A model generated the notes under the pieces. The model saw nothing but the letters and a program-made list of their open reading frames with translations. It did not search any database and was not told the origin of the DNA. Made by a program: the position numbers and the translations under genes. Positions 23,697 to 32,590 of a stretch of 64,000 nucleotides of DNA are shown here, piece after piece (the first letter of the stretch is position 1; every line of letters starts with the position of its first letter). Location: the NCBI GenBank assembly GCA_905200645.1, contig CAJKLD010000004.1, positions 1 through 64,000 of the forward strand. Direction: 5' to 3'. Origin of the DNA: an uncultured Phascolarctobacterium sp. (lineage in GTDB: Bacteria > Bacillota > Negativicutes > Acidaminococcales > Acidaminococcaceae).

Positions 23697-26630
23697 ATGC
23701 AGATAGGTTTAGACATTGGCAGTACAACAATAAAAATAGCAGTTTTGGATGATGCCGGTACGCTGCTGTTCAGCAAATATCAGCGTCATTACAGCCAAAT
23801 TGCTACTAAAATTTTAGAATTGCATAAAGAGCTGATGCTTAGATTTCCTACCTTGCGTAAGGCGCGGTTGGCTATCAGCGGCAGCGCGGGCATAGGTATT
23901 GCCGAAAGCTGCGGACTGCAGTTTGTGCAGGAGGTTTTTGCGGAAAAAATTTGCACGGAAAAGCTTAACCCGCAAACAGATGCGGTTATTGAGCTTGGCG
24001 GCGAGGACGCTAAAATACTTTTTCTTGGCCGCCATTTTGATGCGCGCATGAACGACAGCTGCGCCGGAGGCACCGGAGCCTTTATCGACCAAATGGCTTC
24101 CTTGCTTAATGTAGAAACAACGGAAATGAACGCATTGGCGCAAAAAGCTGCTACCAGCTATACTATTGCCAGCCGCTGCGGCGTTTTCGCTAAAAGTGAT
24201 ATCCAGCCGCTGCTAAATCAGGGCGCCGCTAAAAGCGATTTAGTGGCCAGCATTTTTCATGCTGTGGCCAGTCAGGCTGTTACCGGCTTAGCTAAGGGTC
24301 GGCCTATTGAGGGAAAAGTGCTTTACCTTGGCGGACCTTTAACCTTTATGAGCTGTCTGCGTGAAAGCTTTGATAAAATTTTGCAGATTAAAGGCGTATG
24401 TCCGGAAAATAGCCTTTATTATGTGGCTATGGGTGCGGCTTTCTGTGCCGAGCACGACGTGGAATTTGCTGCATTGCCTGCTAAATTGGAGGCTGCCAGC
24501 AAGGAGCATGTATTTGAACATATGCCGCCGCTTTTTCAAAATCAGGCAGAATACGATGCTTTTTATAAGCGTCATTCCCAAAACGCCATAACTATTTCTA
24601 CTCCTGAAAATGCTAGGGAAGCTTTTATCGGTATTGACTCCGGCAGTACCACTATCAAAATTACCGTTATGAGTCCGGCAGGCGAGCTTTTAGATTCTTT
24701 TTATCAAAGCAATAAGGGTAATCCTGTTGTGGCTGTACGCGATTATCTTACTGCGTTTTATGAAAAATATCCTCGTTGCCGCATTTTAGCCGGCGCCGTT
24801 ACCGGGTATGGAGAGGATTTGATTCAACATGCCTTTGGTATAGATTATGGTATTGTGGAAACTATGGCGCATTTTTATGCAGCGCAGTATTTAGAGCCTA
24901 ATGTGGATTTTATTTTGGATATTGGCGGTCAGGATATGAAATGCCTTAAAATTCATAACGGAGCCATTGATAATATATTTTTGAATGAAGCTTGCTCCAG
25001 TGGTTGCGGTAGCTTTTTGCAAACTTTTGCCGAAATTCTTGGTTATACAGCCGAAGAATTTGCTAAAATTGGCCTTTTTGCCGACATGCCTGTTGATTTA
25101 GGCAGCCGTTGCACCGTATTTATGAACAGCAGTGTTAAACAGGCGCAGAAAGACGGAGCTTCTGTTGCTAATATCAGTGCCGGGCTTTCAATAAGTATTG
25201 TTAAAAATGCATTGTATAAGGTTATCCGACCCGGCAGTAAGGCTGCCATCGGTAAGCATATTGTAGTTCAGGGCGGCACCTTCCTCAACGATTGCGTGCT
25301 GCGTGCTTTTGAACTGGAAATGGGGCTGGAGGTTGTAAGGCCAAATATAGCAGGACTTATGGGCGCTTATGGCGCTGCTCTTTACGCTCAGCGCCGTTAT
25401 CAAAGTAACAGGTATCCCAGCAGCATTTTAAAGCTGGCAGACCTAGCAGATTTTCAGCATACAGTTAAAGGTGTAACCTGCGGCTTATGCAACAATCACT
25501 GCCATTTAACTGTTAACAGTTTTGCCAGCGGCAAACGTTTTATCAGCGGCAATCGCTGCGAACGGCCTATTACGCACATGGCGCCTAAGGATGATTTAAA
25601 TCTTTATCGTCAAAAGCTGGAGCTTTTAAAAAATCTGCCTGTTAATGAGCAGCCAACCCGCGGCGTGATGGGCATTCCGATGGGTTTAAATATGTATGAG
25701 CTGCTGCCGTTTTGGCAGGGACTTTTGCAGCACCTTGGCTTTAAGATAGTTACCAGTCCGATTGAAGATAAATATATTTACCGTATGGGACAAAATACGA
25801 TTCCCAGCGATACTGTCTGCTATCCGGCCAAGCTTATGCACGGACACATTAAGTGGTTGCTTGATCACGGTATTGACCATATCTTTTATCCCTGCATGAC
25901 CTATAATATTTGCGAGCAGGGGACGGAAAACTGTTATAACTGTCCCGTTGTTGCTTATTATCCTGAAGTGCTGCATGCTAATATGCGCGAATTGTCTAAA
26001 GCGGTTTTTTTCTTTGATTATCTTGGCTTGTTGCACAAAAAGGTTTTGGTGCAGAAGCTTTACGAAATTTTTCATAAGGCTTACAGCGATATAACCAAGG
26101 AGCAGATAAAAAAAGCTGTGGACGCTGCTTTTGCCGCTTATGATGCTTTTGAAGCGCAGGTTAAGGAGCGCGGACAGAAAATTATTACGCTGGCACGCCG
26201 GCAGCACAGACCTATCATAGTTATGGCTGGCAGACCTTACCATATTGACCCCAAGGTAAATCACAGTATCGACCGTTTGATTACTACGATGGGCGCTGCT
26301 CTTGTCAGCGAGGATGCAGTCAGTAGTCATGTAACGCCTAAAGAGCTCAATACGGATTTACATGTGCTTAACCAATGGACTTATCATAGCCGCCTTTACG
26401 CTGCCGCTAAATACGTGGCAGAAAACCCTGATATGCACCTTGTTCAGCTGGTAAGCTTTGGTTGCGGTTGTGATGCTATTACCGCTGACGAATGCCGCCG
26501 TATTTTAGAAGCAAACGGAAGGATTTATACGCAGATTAAAATAGATGATATTGATAATTTAGGCGCAGCTAAAATACGCATTCGTAGTCTTTTCTCTGCT
26601 GCCAATTTGTTTGAATTAGATAATAATTAA
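23697..26630 (+). CDS. double acyl-CoA dehydratase activase-like protein with DUF2229 domain (PlsA-like)
   Basis: Large protein of 977 residues. Two ASKHA-type ATPase domains of the BcrAD/BadFG (HgdC) family (about 1-290 and 310-575) each start with a GSTTIKI phosphate motif. Each has the two cysteines that hold a [4Fe-4S] cluster in HgdC dimers: C122 and C161 in the first, C433 and C472 in the second. One chain can therefore form the whole dimer site. A DUF2229-type region follows, with C595, C598, C602 and C621. The downstream gene, 13 bases on, supplies the HgdB-like part. The layout matches the plasmalogen synthase operon plsA-plsR of anaerobes better than true hydroxyacyl-CoA dehydratases, which have separate small activases. 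Confidence 0.85.
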   Translation: MQIGLDIGSTTIKIAVLDDAGTLLFSKYQRHYSQIATKILELHKELMLRFPTLRKARLAISGSAGIGIAESCGLQFVQEVFAEKICTEKLNPQTDAVIELGGEDAKILFLGRHFDARMNDSCAGGTGAFIDQMASLLNVETTEMNALAQKAATSYTIASRCGVFAKSDIQPLLNQGAAKSDLVASIFHAVASQAVTGLAKGRPIEGKVLYLGGPLTFMSCLRESFDKILQIKGVCPENSLYYVAMGAAFCAEHDVEFAALPAKLEAASKEHVFEHMPPLFQNQAEYDAFYKRHSQNAITISTPENAREAFIGIDSGSTTIKITVMSPAGELLDSFYQSNKGNPVVAVRDYLTAFYEKYPRCRILAGAVTGYGEDLIQHAFGIDYGIVETMAHFYAAQYLEPNVDFILDIGGQDMKCLKIHNGAIDNIFLNEACSSGCGSFLQTFAEILGYTAEEFAKIGLFADMPVDLGSRCTVFMNSSVKQAQKDGASVANISAGLSISIVKNALYKVIRPGSKAAIGKHIVVQGGTFLNDCVLRAFELEMGLEVVRPNIAGLMGAYGAALYAQRRYQSNRYPSSILKLADLADFQHTVKGVTCGLCNNHCHLTVNSFASGKRFISGNRCERPITHMAPKDDLNLYRQKLELLKNLPVNEQPTRGVMGIPMGLNMYELLPFWQGLLQHLGFKIVTSPIEDKYIYRMGQNTIPSDTVCYPAKLMHGHIKWLLDHGIDHIFYPCMTYNICEQGTENCYNCPVVAYYPEVLHANMRELSKAVFFFDYLGLLHKKVLVQKLYEIFHKAYSDITKEQIKKAVDAAFAAYDAFEAQVKERGQKIITLARRQHRPIIVMAGRPYHIDPKVNHSIDRLITTMGAALVSEDAVSSHVTPKELNTDLHVLNQWTYHSRLYAAAKYVAENPDMHLVQLVSFGCGCDAITADECRRILEANGRIYTQIKIDDIDNLGAAKIRIRSLFSAANLFELDNN

Positions 26631-26643
26631 AGGAGTTTTCTCC

Positions 26644-27888
26644 ATGACGGAAGCCTCTAACAATAATTTTGTTTCTTTTACAGAAAAAATGCGAAAAACT
26701 CATACCATCCTTATTCCCGGTATGCTGCCGCTGCATTTTTCACTTTTGCGGTCTGCGCTTTCTAGCTGCGGTTATAAGGCGGAAATTCTGCAAAACACAA
26801 GCCGTGAGGTTGTAGAAACAGGTCTTAAATATGTAAATAATGACATCTGCTATCCGGCGCTTTTGGTTATCGGCCAGCTGATTAATGCTTTAGAAAGCGG
26901 CAGATATGACTTGCAAAAAACAGCGCTCATTCTTAGCCAAACTGGCGGCGGCTGCCGCGCATCCAATTATATTTATTTGCTGCGCAAGGCTTTAGAAAAA
27001 GCCGGATTCAGCGACATTCCTGTTATCAGTCTTAATGTTAACGGTTTGGAAAAACAGCCGGGCTTTCATCTGAACGCCGCTATGCTGCGTAAATTTTTGG
27101 CAGCAGTTATTTATGGCGACGCTTTAATGTATCTGACTAATAAGGTGCGTCCTTACGAGGTTGTGCAGGGGTCTGCCGATGATCTGGCTGATAAATGGCT
27201 GGTTAAGCTCAACGAAGCTTTTCTTACTGGCAGAGCACAGGTCATGAGTAATATCAAAAAAATAACAAAAACCATTGCCGAAGAATTTGCCAGTGTGCCT
27301 ATTACCTTAACGCCTAAAACCAAGGTTGGTATTGTAGGAGAAATTTATATTAAATATGCTGCCTTAGGCAATAACAATTTAGAGAAGTTTTTACAGAAGC
27401 AGGATTGCGAGTACATGCTGCCCGGGGTTTTGAATTTTATTATGTACTGCGTAGATACCTATCTTACAGACTATAAGCTGTATGGCGGAAGCTTTTGGAA
27501 ATATGGCGCGAATAAGGGCGCTATGTGGTATCTTAAACATTTGGAAAGTATTCTCCGCCAAGCGCTGGATACTCCTCCCTTCTGTGCGCCTGCTGCGTAT
27601 GAAGAAACTAAGGCTATGGTCAAGGGCGTTATCGGCTATGGCAATAATATGGGCGAGGGTTGGCTTTTAACGGCCGAAATGCTGGAACTGGTTCACAGCG
27701 GCTATAATAATATTATTTGTGCTCAGCCCTTTGGCTGCCTGCCTAATCATATCGCCGGACGCGGCATGATTAACAAAATAAAAGAAATCAGTGAAGAAGC
27801 AAATATTTTGGCGATTGATTATGATGCCAGCGCTTCGCGTGTCAACCAGGAAAATCGCATTAAGCTAATGTTGGCGACTGCAAAATAA
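26644..27888 (+). CDS. HgdB/benzoyl-CoA reductase-like subunit (PlsR-like)
   Basis: Protein of 414 residues related to the C-terminal part of the large CoA-activase/2-hydroxyglutaryl-CoA dehydratase proteins found in many Firmicutes as single chains of about 1,400 residues. Motifs include NDICYPALLVIGQL near 65, SQTGGGCRASNY near 97 and CAQPFGCLPNHIAGRGM near 360. It has its own AAAGGAG ribosome site, so it is a separate cistron rather than a frameshift remnant. Forms an operon with the 977-residue activase protein. Proposed to provide the reductive catalytic half of vinyl-ether (plasmalogen) formation; the alternative is an uncharacterised acyl-CoA dehydratase or reductase. Confidence 0.82.
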   Translation: MTEASNNNFVSFTEKMRKTHTILIPGMLPLHFSLLRSALSSCGYKAEILQNTSREVVETGLKYVNNDICYPALLVIGQLINALESGRYDLQKTALILSQTGGGCRASNYIYLLRKALEKAGFSDIPVISLNVNGLEKQPGFHLNAAMLRKFLAAVIYGDALMYLTNKVRPYEVVQGSADDLADKWLVKLNEAFLTGRAQVMSNIKKITKTIAEEFASVPITLTPKTKVGIVGEIYIKYAALGNNNLEKFLQKQDCEYMLPGVLNFIMYCVDTYLTDYKLYGGSFWKYGANKGAMWYLKHLESILRQALDTPPFCAPAAYEETKAMVKGVIGYGNNMGEGWLLTAEMLELVHSGYNNIICAQPFGCLPNHIAGRGMINKIKEISEEANILAIDYDASASRVNQENRIKLMLATAK

Positions 27889-27936
27889 AAACTGGTACAG
27901 AAAGTATAGTAGAAACTTTCTGTACCAGTTTTTGTT
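27887..27936 (+). terminator. terminator of the double-activase operon
   Basis: A perfect 19-bp stem (27887-27905 with 27915-27933, core ACTGGTACAGAAAGT), nine-base loop and T-rich tail. Confidence 0.92.
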
Positions 27937-28124
27937 TTGTTTTCTTTTATGCTAACATTTGTAAAAATTACAAGATGCTTTGCTATTTTGCTGCTGTATT
28001 TAAATAATATTTTATATGGTTTAACTATTGTAATGTTGTTTGTGCAGCGTTACAATGAGTACGCAGATAACTGGTTGTTTAGCTGTCTATAAAACACTTA
28101 AATCAGGCATAAGGAGTGATAAGC

Positions 28125-29303
28125 ATGAGCATAACATGCAATACGCTTTTACATCAAAATTTTTTTACATCTATTAAGCTTAGGGCTGGCAGTAATGGCC
28201 TTGACAGAGTTGTTTCGTGGACTCAAGTATGCCAAACGGAAAATGTATCTTACTGGGCACACGGAGGCGCGCTTTTATTCATCACGGGTACTGTTCCTCA
28301 TGCGTCTATGTTAAACGATATTCTTGAAGAAGGTATCAAGAAAAATCTAGCTGGTTTAGTAATTATCACTGACAATAAATATATTAAAGAAATTCCTGCT
28401 TTACTCCTGCAAAAAGCTACTGCGGCAAGGTTTCCGGTATTTTCCATGCCGGGGAGTAAAAAAATTATTGATATTATTCAAAGTATCACTAAGCTGATTT
28501 TGACCGATCAGCTTAATGCTAACAATATAGTTGATTTTTTAAATTATCTGCTGTTTGCAGATAATACGACCAAAGATAAGCTGCTTAACCGCGCTTTCGT
28601 AGACCAAATAAGCATTCCACGCTATTTTTTTGTTTGCATTTTTACTTTTGTTCCGACAAAAGATATTATTCTTAACAAAAGCATTCTGCAGCAAAAGGTG
28701 GATTTTTACTGTGATATTCATAATATTAACAGCATGTCGATTATTTATGGCAATAATGTTATTCTGTTGGCAGGTGCAAATAATTTGCGAGATATTGCTG
28801 AAGACTATACTATGCTGGATGAATACCAAAAAATGTTGAATATTGAAGCTAAAAATACTGTAAGAACAGCTTTTGGCAATATTTACGATGATATAAGCAA
28901 AATTAAAAATAGCTATCAGGAAGCAAATTTTGCTTTAGTTATGTTGAGTCATTTTGCTGACAGACATTGTTCCCACTATAATGAATTGGAATTTTATCAC
29001 CTGTTGCAGCAAATCGAAAATAAAAATGAATTGCAAATCTATTGTTGTAATAAATTACAAATTTTGTTTGAGCAAAACAGCCGCTATAAAAATCGACTAT
29101 TGGAGACTTTAAAGATTTTTTTAGAATCTCATAATAATGTTAAGAGAGCAGCTCTGGTTTTACATGTGCATCGCAATACTGTGGCTTATCGCCTCAAAAA
29201 AATCAGCAGTATGCTGCATATAGATTATACAGACAGTAAGTGCTGTTTTGAACTGCATTTAGCAATTTTTATTAAAGAATATCTTGATAATAAAATTGTG
29301 TGA
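28125..29303 (+). CDS. PucR-family transcriptional regulator
   Basis: Regulator of 392 residues with a PucR N-terminal domain (about 1-120, including GLVIITDNKYIKEIP) and a GGDEF-like middle. The C-terminal helix-turn-helix (about 325-385: HNNVKRAALVLHVHRNTVAYRL) is the HTH_30 type. The ATG at 28125 has AAGGAGTG upstream; the GTG nine bases before lies inside that site. It follows the plsAR-like operon after a strong terminator, so it is separately transcribed. It may control that operon or distant catabolic genes; target unknown. Confidence 0.85.
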   Translation: MSITCNTLLHQNFFTSIKLRAGSNGLDRVVSWTQVCQTENVSYWAHGGALLFITGTVPHASMLNDILEEGIKKNLAGLVIITDNKYIKEIPALLLQKATAARFPVFSMPGSKKIIDIIQSITKLILTDQLNANNIVDFLNYLLFADNTTKDKLLNRAFVDQISIPRYFFVCIFTFVPTKDIILNKSILQQKVDFYCDIHNINSMSIIYGNNVILLAGANNLRDIAEDYTMLDEYQKMLNIEAKNTVRTAFGNIYDDISKIKNSYQEANFALVMLSHFADRHCSHYNELEFYHLLQQIENKNELQIYCCNKLQILFEQNSRYKNRLLETLKIFLESHNNVKRAALVLHVHRNTVAYRLKKISSMLHIDYTDSKCCFELHLAIFIKEYLDNKIV

Positions 29304-29408
29304 GCGTCAAGAATATTCAGCTTGGCTTAAATTTTTAGTATCAACTTAATTTGCACATTGATGATACTTAACGGCAAAATGCTTTATGGTTAATGAACTG
29401 CTTGACTT

Positions 29409-29420
29409 TTGGTTAACCAA
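29409..29420. promoter_or_regulatory. 12-base palindrome upstream of birA
   Basis: TTGGTTAACCAA, perfect, immediately after a TTGACT -35-like box at 29402-29407 and before GATAAC. BirA operators in Firmicutes contain GTTAAC-type half sites, so autoregulation is possible. Confidence 0.4.
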
Positions 29421-29493
29421 GTGATAACCTTTCAATTAGAAGAAAGTTAACTAAACGAGTTATTTTGATGATAAAAATTGGGAGGCAGAACTC

Positions 29494-30492
29494 ATGCGCA
29501 AGCGTATTTTGGAATTATTGCGGAACAGCGGCAACGAGCCTGTCAGCGGCGAAGAAATTTCTCGCCGGCTGGAGGTTTCACGCACGGCAATTTGGAAGCA
29601 TATCCAAACCTTAAAAAACGAAGGTTATGATATAGAATCAGTACCAAAGAAAGGTTATATTTTAAAGGAAGTTCCCGATAGATTATTTCCGCAGGAGATT
29701 TTATCACACCTGCAAACTAAATGGCTGGGGCATAGTATCTGCTATCGTGACAGCGTAGATTCTTCTAACAATTTAGCGAAAGCTTTGGCTAATGCAGGCT
29801 GTGAAAACGGCCTTTTAGTGGTGGCCGAAGAACAGGACACAGGCAAAGGACGGTTATCCCGCGGTTGGATTTCTCCTTATGCTAAGGGCATTTGGTTCAG
29901 CGTAGTTCTTAAGCCGCCGTTTCTGCCGCAGGAGGCCTCTAAATGCACGTTGTTGGCGGCAGTGGCCGTTGTTAAGGCCATCAATAAAATTACCGGCGTT
30001 AACGCCGCTATTAAATGGCCTAACGATATTTTGCTGCTGGAACGCAAGCTGGTTGGGATTCTGACAGAGATGAATGCGGAGTTTGGTCATATCAATTACG
30101 TGGTTATTGGTATTGGTATTAACACTAATGCTACTGCGGAAGATTATCCGGAGGAGGTTAAGCCGCTGGCAGTTTCCGTATGTGATGCGGCGATTGAGCC
30201 TTTTACCCGCGTGCAGCTGTTGTGCGATATTCTAAAGAATATGGAGGAGCTTTACGAAGCTGCTGTGTCGCAAGGCTTTGCTTCGATTTTTGATGAATGG
30301 CGTAAATATTCCTGCACTTTAGGGCAGGAGGTTAAAGTAATTGCTCCTGATATAACTTATTTTGGCACGGCGGAGGATATTGATGACGAAGGCCTTTTAA
30401 TAGTGCGTAAAGCTGACGGAACGTTGGAGAAGGTTGTTGCAGGCGATGTTTCGATTCGTCCGGCAGCCGCTAAAAATGGAGCCTATGCTTAG
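29494..30492 (+). CDS. birA: biotin operon repressor / biotin--protein ligase
   Basis: Bifunctional protein of 332 residues. An N-terminal winged helix-turn-helix (about 1-62, RRLEVSRTAIWKHIQTL) binds biotin operators. The ligase domain makes biotinyl-AMP and attaches biotin to carboxylase carrier proteins. The motif GKGRLSRGW near 117 replaces the usual GRGRRGRxW biotinyl-AMP loop, and KWPNDILL near 175 is the ATP/biotin site. A GGGAGG site precedes the ATG. First of the conserved birA-coaX-dusB order seen in clostridia. Downstream coaX has its own promoter. Confidence 0.93.
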   Translation: MRKRILELLRNSGNEPVSGEEISRRLEVSRTAIWKHIQTLKNEGYDIESVPKKGYILKEVPDRLFPQEILSHLQTKWLGHSICYRDSVDSSNNLAKALANAGCENGLLVVAEEQDTGKGRLSRGWISPYAKGIWFSVVLKPPFLPQEASKCTLLAAVAVVKAINKITGVNAAIKWPNDILLLERKLVGILTEMNAEFGHINYVVIGIGINTNATAEDYPEEVKPLAVSVCDAAIEPFTRVQLLCDILKNMEELYEAAVSQGFASIFDEWRKYSCTLGQEVKVIAPDITYFGTAEDIDDEGLLIVRKADGTLEKVVAGDVSIRPAAAKNGAYA

Positions 30493-30514
30493 CCGGAAAA
30501 ACTTGTAATAGCTC

Positions 30515-30542
30515 TTGCATTCTGCTTGCTTTGTGATACAAT
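30515..30542 (+). promoter_or_regulatory. promoter of coaX
   Basis: TTGCAT (30515-30520), 16-base spacer, and TACAAT (30537-30542) with a TG two bases before it. Confidence 0.6.
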
Positions 30543-30600
30543 AGTAAAGGCTTTGAGGCCAATTTTACAAGCGGAAGCACGATTCCGAGGAGGATTTAAT

Positions 30601-31377
30601 ATGTTACTTGTAATTGATGTAGGAAATACCAATGTTGTTGCCGGTGTTTTTGATGACAAAGAGTTAAAAGTTCATTGGCGCTTTTCTACTGACCGTTCTA
30701 AAACTGCGGATGAGTTTGGTATTATGCTGCGCAGTATGTTTGACTACAGCGACGTGGAAATGGATAAGATTAATTCCATTATTATTTCCAGCGTAGTGCC
30801 TCCCGTGCTGATTCCCTTGTGCCACATGTGCGAGCGCTATTTTGGCATTAAGCCTATGGTAGTAGGACCAGGCATTAAAAACGGTATTTTTATCCGTTAC
30901 GACAACCCTAAGGAAGTAGGCGCTGACCGTATCGTAAACGCGGTGGCTGCTTTTCATAAATACAGTCGTCTAGGCAGACCCATGATTATTTTAGATTTTG
31001 GTACTGCTAACACTTTCTGCGCCCTGTTGCCTACAGGCGAATATCTTGGCGGCGCTATTGCCCCGGGCATTGGTATTTCTGTGGACGCTTTGTTCCAACG
31101 CGCAGCTAAGCTGCCTCGCATTGAGCTGATTAAGCCTAAAACCGTTATCTGCCGCAATACGGTAAATTCTATGCAGGCAGGTGCGATTTACGGTTTTGTT
31201 GGGCAGATGGAAGGTATTGTCAGCCATATGAAAAAGGAATTAGGCGGCGATGCGTTTGTTATTGCTACCGGAGGCTTTGCCAATACAATGGCGTCCGAGT
31301 CTGACTGCATTGACGTAATTGAGCCGTTTCTGACCTTAGATGGTCTGCGCATTCTTTACGAAAAGAACGCTAAATAA
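30601..31377 (+). CDS. coaX: type III pantothenate kinase
   Basis: Phosphorylates pantothenate, the first step to coenzyme A. The 258 residues are of the ASKHA fold, with DVGNTNVVAGVFDD at the N-terminus, GADRIVNAVAAFHKY near 102 and LDFGTANTFCAL near 125; these are the standard CoaX motifs. The ATG at 30601 has GAGGAGG upstream. Type III kinases are insensitive to CoA feedback. The gene order birA-coaX-dusB is conserved in Firmicutes. Confidence 0.94.
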   Translation: MLLVIDVGNTNVVAGVFDDKELKVHWRFSTDRSKTADEFGIMLRSMFDYSDVEMDKINSIIISSVVPPVLIPLCHMCERYFGIKPMVVGPGIKNGIFIRYDNPKEVGADRIVNAVAAFHKYSRLGRPMIILDFGTANTFCALLPTGEYLGGAIAPGIGISVDALFQRAAKLPRIELIKPKTVICRNTVNSMQAGAIYGFVGQMEGIVSHMKKELGGDAFVIATGGFANTMASESDCIDVIEPFLTLDGLRILYEKNAK

Positions 31378-31525
31378 AAATTTCGGAAAGCGTTTTGCTT
31401 TAGCCTTGACGCTTGTACAAGATAATTTGCTTTTTAACAGTTTAAGTCCGCTGATTTTTTTGGCGGGCTTTTCTTTAATTATTATATTTACGTACTGCAT
31501 ACTTAAAATATATTGTGGAGTTGCC

Positions 31526-32542
31526 ATGAAAATAGGAAAAATAAAATTAGATGCCCCTTTAGCTTTAGCGCCTATGGCGGGCATTACCGATTTACCCTTT
31601 AGAGTTATCTGCCGGCGTTTAGGCAGCGGCATGACTGTTTCCGAAATGGTCAGCGCCAAAGGGCTGCTGTATAAAAATGTTAAGACTACGGAAATGTTGC
31701 GCATAGATGCGGCGGAGCGGCCTACGGCAATTCAGCTTTTTGGCAGCGTGCCACAAGAACTGGCAGCAGCGGCTAAACTGGTGCAGGACGGCGGAGCGGA
31801 TATTATTGATTTTAATATGGGGTGTCCGGTGCCTAAGATTGTTAACAACGGTGAAGGCTCTGCTCTGATGAAAAATCCGCAGCTGGCTTACGAAGTGCTG
31901 GCTGCTATGGTGGACGCTGTTGATATTCCTGTAACCGTAAAATTTCGCGCCGGTTGGGATGACGAGCACCGTAACGCGGTGGAAATCGCTTTGGCTGCCG
32001 AACGCGCAGGTGTGGCCGCTGTTGCCGTGCATGGACGCACGCGCCGGCAGTTTTATGAAGGCAAGGCAGATTGGCATATTATTAAAGAAGTAAAGCAGGC
32101 GGTTAAGGTACCGGTTTTTGGCAACGGTGATATTTTTACTGTGGCAGACGGTTTGCGCATGTTTCAAGAAACAGGCGTGGACGGGTTGATGATTGGCCGC
32201 GGCGCTGACGGCAATCCTTGGCTGTTTAGCCAGCTGAAAGCGGCGCTCGCAGGAGAAAAAAATCTTCAGGAGCCAAGTTTAGATGAACGGCTTAATTTAG
32301 CTGCCGAGCATTTGCAGATGCTTATTGCTTATAAGGGCGAAGTAATTTCTGTGAAAGAAATGCGCCGCCATATTTCTGCTTATCTTAAAGGTTTGCCTCA
32401 TGCAGCGGAATTTCGTGGGCGTTTTCATCAAGTGGATACGCAGAAGCAGTTTTTGGAGCTGCTGGCTGCTTATCGCATTTGCGCTCATAACTATTATGAA
32501 AAGGAAAAACATTTATCAGTCAGCATTGAAGAAAAACGCTAA
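31526..32542 (+). CDS. dusB: tRNA-dihydrouridine synthase
   Basis: FMN enzyme of 338 residues that reduces specific uridines of tRNA to dihydrouridine. It has a TIM barrel with LAPMAGITDLPFR at the N-terminus, the catalytic cysteine C100 in NMGCPVPKI, then VHGRTRRQFYEG near 170 and GRGADGNPW near 225. The start at 31526 follows GGAG and matches family alignment; the open frame extends 62 codons upstream without a site. Same place in the birA-coaX-dusB-greA-lysS order of clostridia, but two extra genes lie between dusB and greA here. Confidence 0.93.
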   Translation: MKIGKIKLDAPLALAPMAGITDLPFRVICRRLGSGMTVSEMVSAKGLLYKNVKTTEMLRIDAAERPTAIQLFGSVPQELAAAAKLVQDGGADIIDFNMGCPVPKIVNNGEGSALMKNPQLAYEVLAAMVDAVDIPVTVKFRAGWDDEHRNAVEIALAAERAGVAAVAVHGRTRRQFYEGKADWHIIKEVKQAVKVPVFGNGDIFTVADGLRMFQETGVDGLMIGRGADGNPWLFSQLKAALAGEKNLQEPSLDERLNLAAEHLQMLIAYKGEVISVKEMRRHISAYLKGLPHAAEFRGRFHQVDTQKQFLELLAAYRICAHNYYEKEKHLSVSIEEKR

Positions 32543-32590
32543 ATATGTTACAATAATATTTTGTTAAAGAGTATTCAGGGAGCTTAGATT

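Noticed and set aside
26631..26643. Frameshift splitting a single 1,400-residue activase/dehydratase gene
   Set aside because: The second part has its own AAAGGAG site and ATG after a clean stop, and two-gene versions are known in anaerobes.
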